From Runella sp. (lineage in GTDB: Bacteria > Bacteroidota > Bacteroidia > Cytophagales > Spirosomataceae), in assembly GCF_027484545.1 (NCBI RefSeq), contig NZ_JAIXST010000166.1, forward strand, positions 1-42,983: a DNA stretch of 42,983 nucleotides, read 5' to 3'. Shown one piece after another: positions 42,914 to 42,983 of this stretch. Each line of letters begins with the position of its first letter. The stretch's first letter is position 1. The notes under the pieces are model-generated. The model saw only the letters and a program-made list of their open reading frames with translations. It searched no databases and was not told the DNA's origin. The position numbers were made by a program, and so were the translations under genes.

Positions 42914-42983
42914 ATGGACAAACAAAAAGCGACAGAAATTCTACTTTCCAAGTTAGATGAATGGGAAAAAATGCCCAAGCCTG
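42914..42983 (+). CDS. start of a gene cut by the window end
   Basis: ATG at 42914 opens a frame that stays open to the last base: MDKQKATEILLSKLDEWEKMPKP and one further base. The residues suggest a helical cytoplasmic N-terminus with no signal peptide. The family cannot be named from 23 residues. It lies 34 bases after the matrixin-like gene on the same strand and may be co-transcribed. Confidence 0.5.
   Translation, partial: MDKQKATEILLSKLDEWEKMPKP

Noticed and set aside
1-42983. CRISPR arrays, tRNA or rRNA genes
   Set aside because: No regularly spaced repeats, cloverleaf-like patterns with conserved TTCGA loops, or rRNA signature stretches were seen by eye.

Overview
This 43-kb window is a chromosome segment from a member of the Bacteroidota, most likely a Cytophagales bacterium of the Runella/Spirosoma/Dyadobacter kind. 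The evidence is a SusC/SusD pair with a TonB-box plug, a Bacteroidota-type LptD, signal peptides ending in AQ, a secreted protein with the glycine-cysteine C-terminal sorting-type domain, no clear Shine-Dalgarno sites, and promoters that fit the Bacteroidota pattern TTTG - 15-20 bases - TAnnTTTG. The organism name is an inference; the phylum is well supported.

Layout. 1-890: a minus-strand run of very small genes, a 42-aa protein, a frameshifted DUF6169-type gene and a 51-aa protein, with partly similar sequence at both ends. 1290-6846: a complete tripartite RND efflux operon (lipoprotein adaptor, inner-membrane pump, TolC-like channel) with a 15-bp palindrome inside it, closed by a strong bidirectional terminator. 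6924-9116 (minus): dapA and a class-III aminotransferase. 9214-13641 (minus): a susC-susD nutrient-uptake pair behind a leader of about 350 nt. 14107-17934 (minus): a Gfo/Idh oxidoreductase, then a glutamine-amidotransferase-like protein and an ATP-grasp-like protein, the last two separated by a HicBA toxin-antitoxin pair that carries its own promoter. 18228-22937 (plus): lptD, grpE, dnaJ. 23095-24200: a Uma2 nuclease-fold gene converging with an RDD membrane protein. 24230-29888: a divergent locus with a PAS-like/LuxR regulator on the plus strand and, on the minus strand, a stand-alone LytTR regulator, a secreted phage-collar-like protein, a decayed secreted coiled-coil gene and a 1073-aa secreted coiled-coil protein. 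29912-30658: a REP-associated tyrosine transposase (RAYT) flanked by two matching palindromes, with an in-frame stop at codon 8. 30673-42983 (plus): a MATE exporter, a 1042-aa Asp-box beta-propeller protein, a serine hydrolase, a TolC/HlyD pair with no adjacent permease, an OmpA-domain protein with repeated Ig-like domains, a matrixin-like lipoprotein whose zinc motif has decayed, and the first codons of a further gene.

Most of the window is envelope biology: export (two adaptor/channel sets, MATE), uptake (SusCD), LPS assembly (LptD) and secreted proteins. The parts least explained by known families are the LytTR/LuxR-flanked secreted locus (24230-29888), the GATase/ATP-grasp pair with the inserted HicBA module, and the REP/RAYT element whose palindrome arms coincide with promoter motifs. 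No tRNA, rRNA, CRISPR array or intact insertion sequence was seen.
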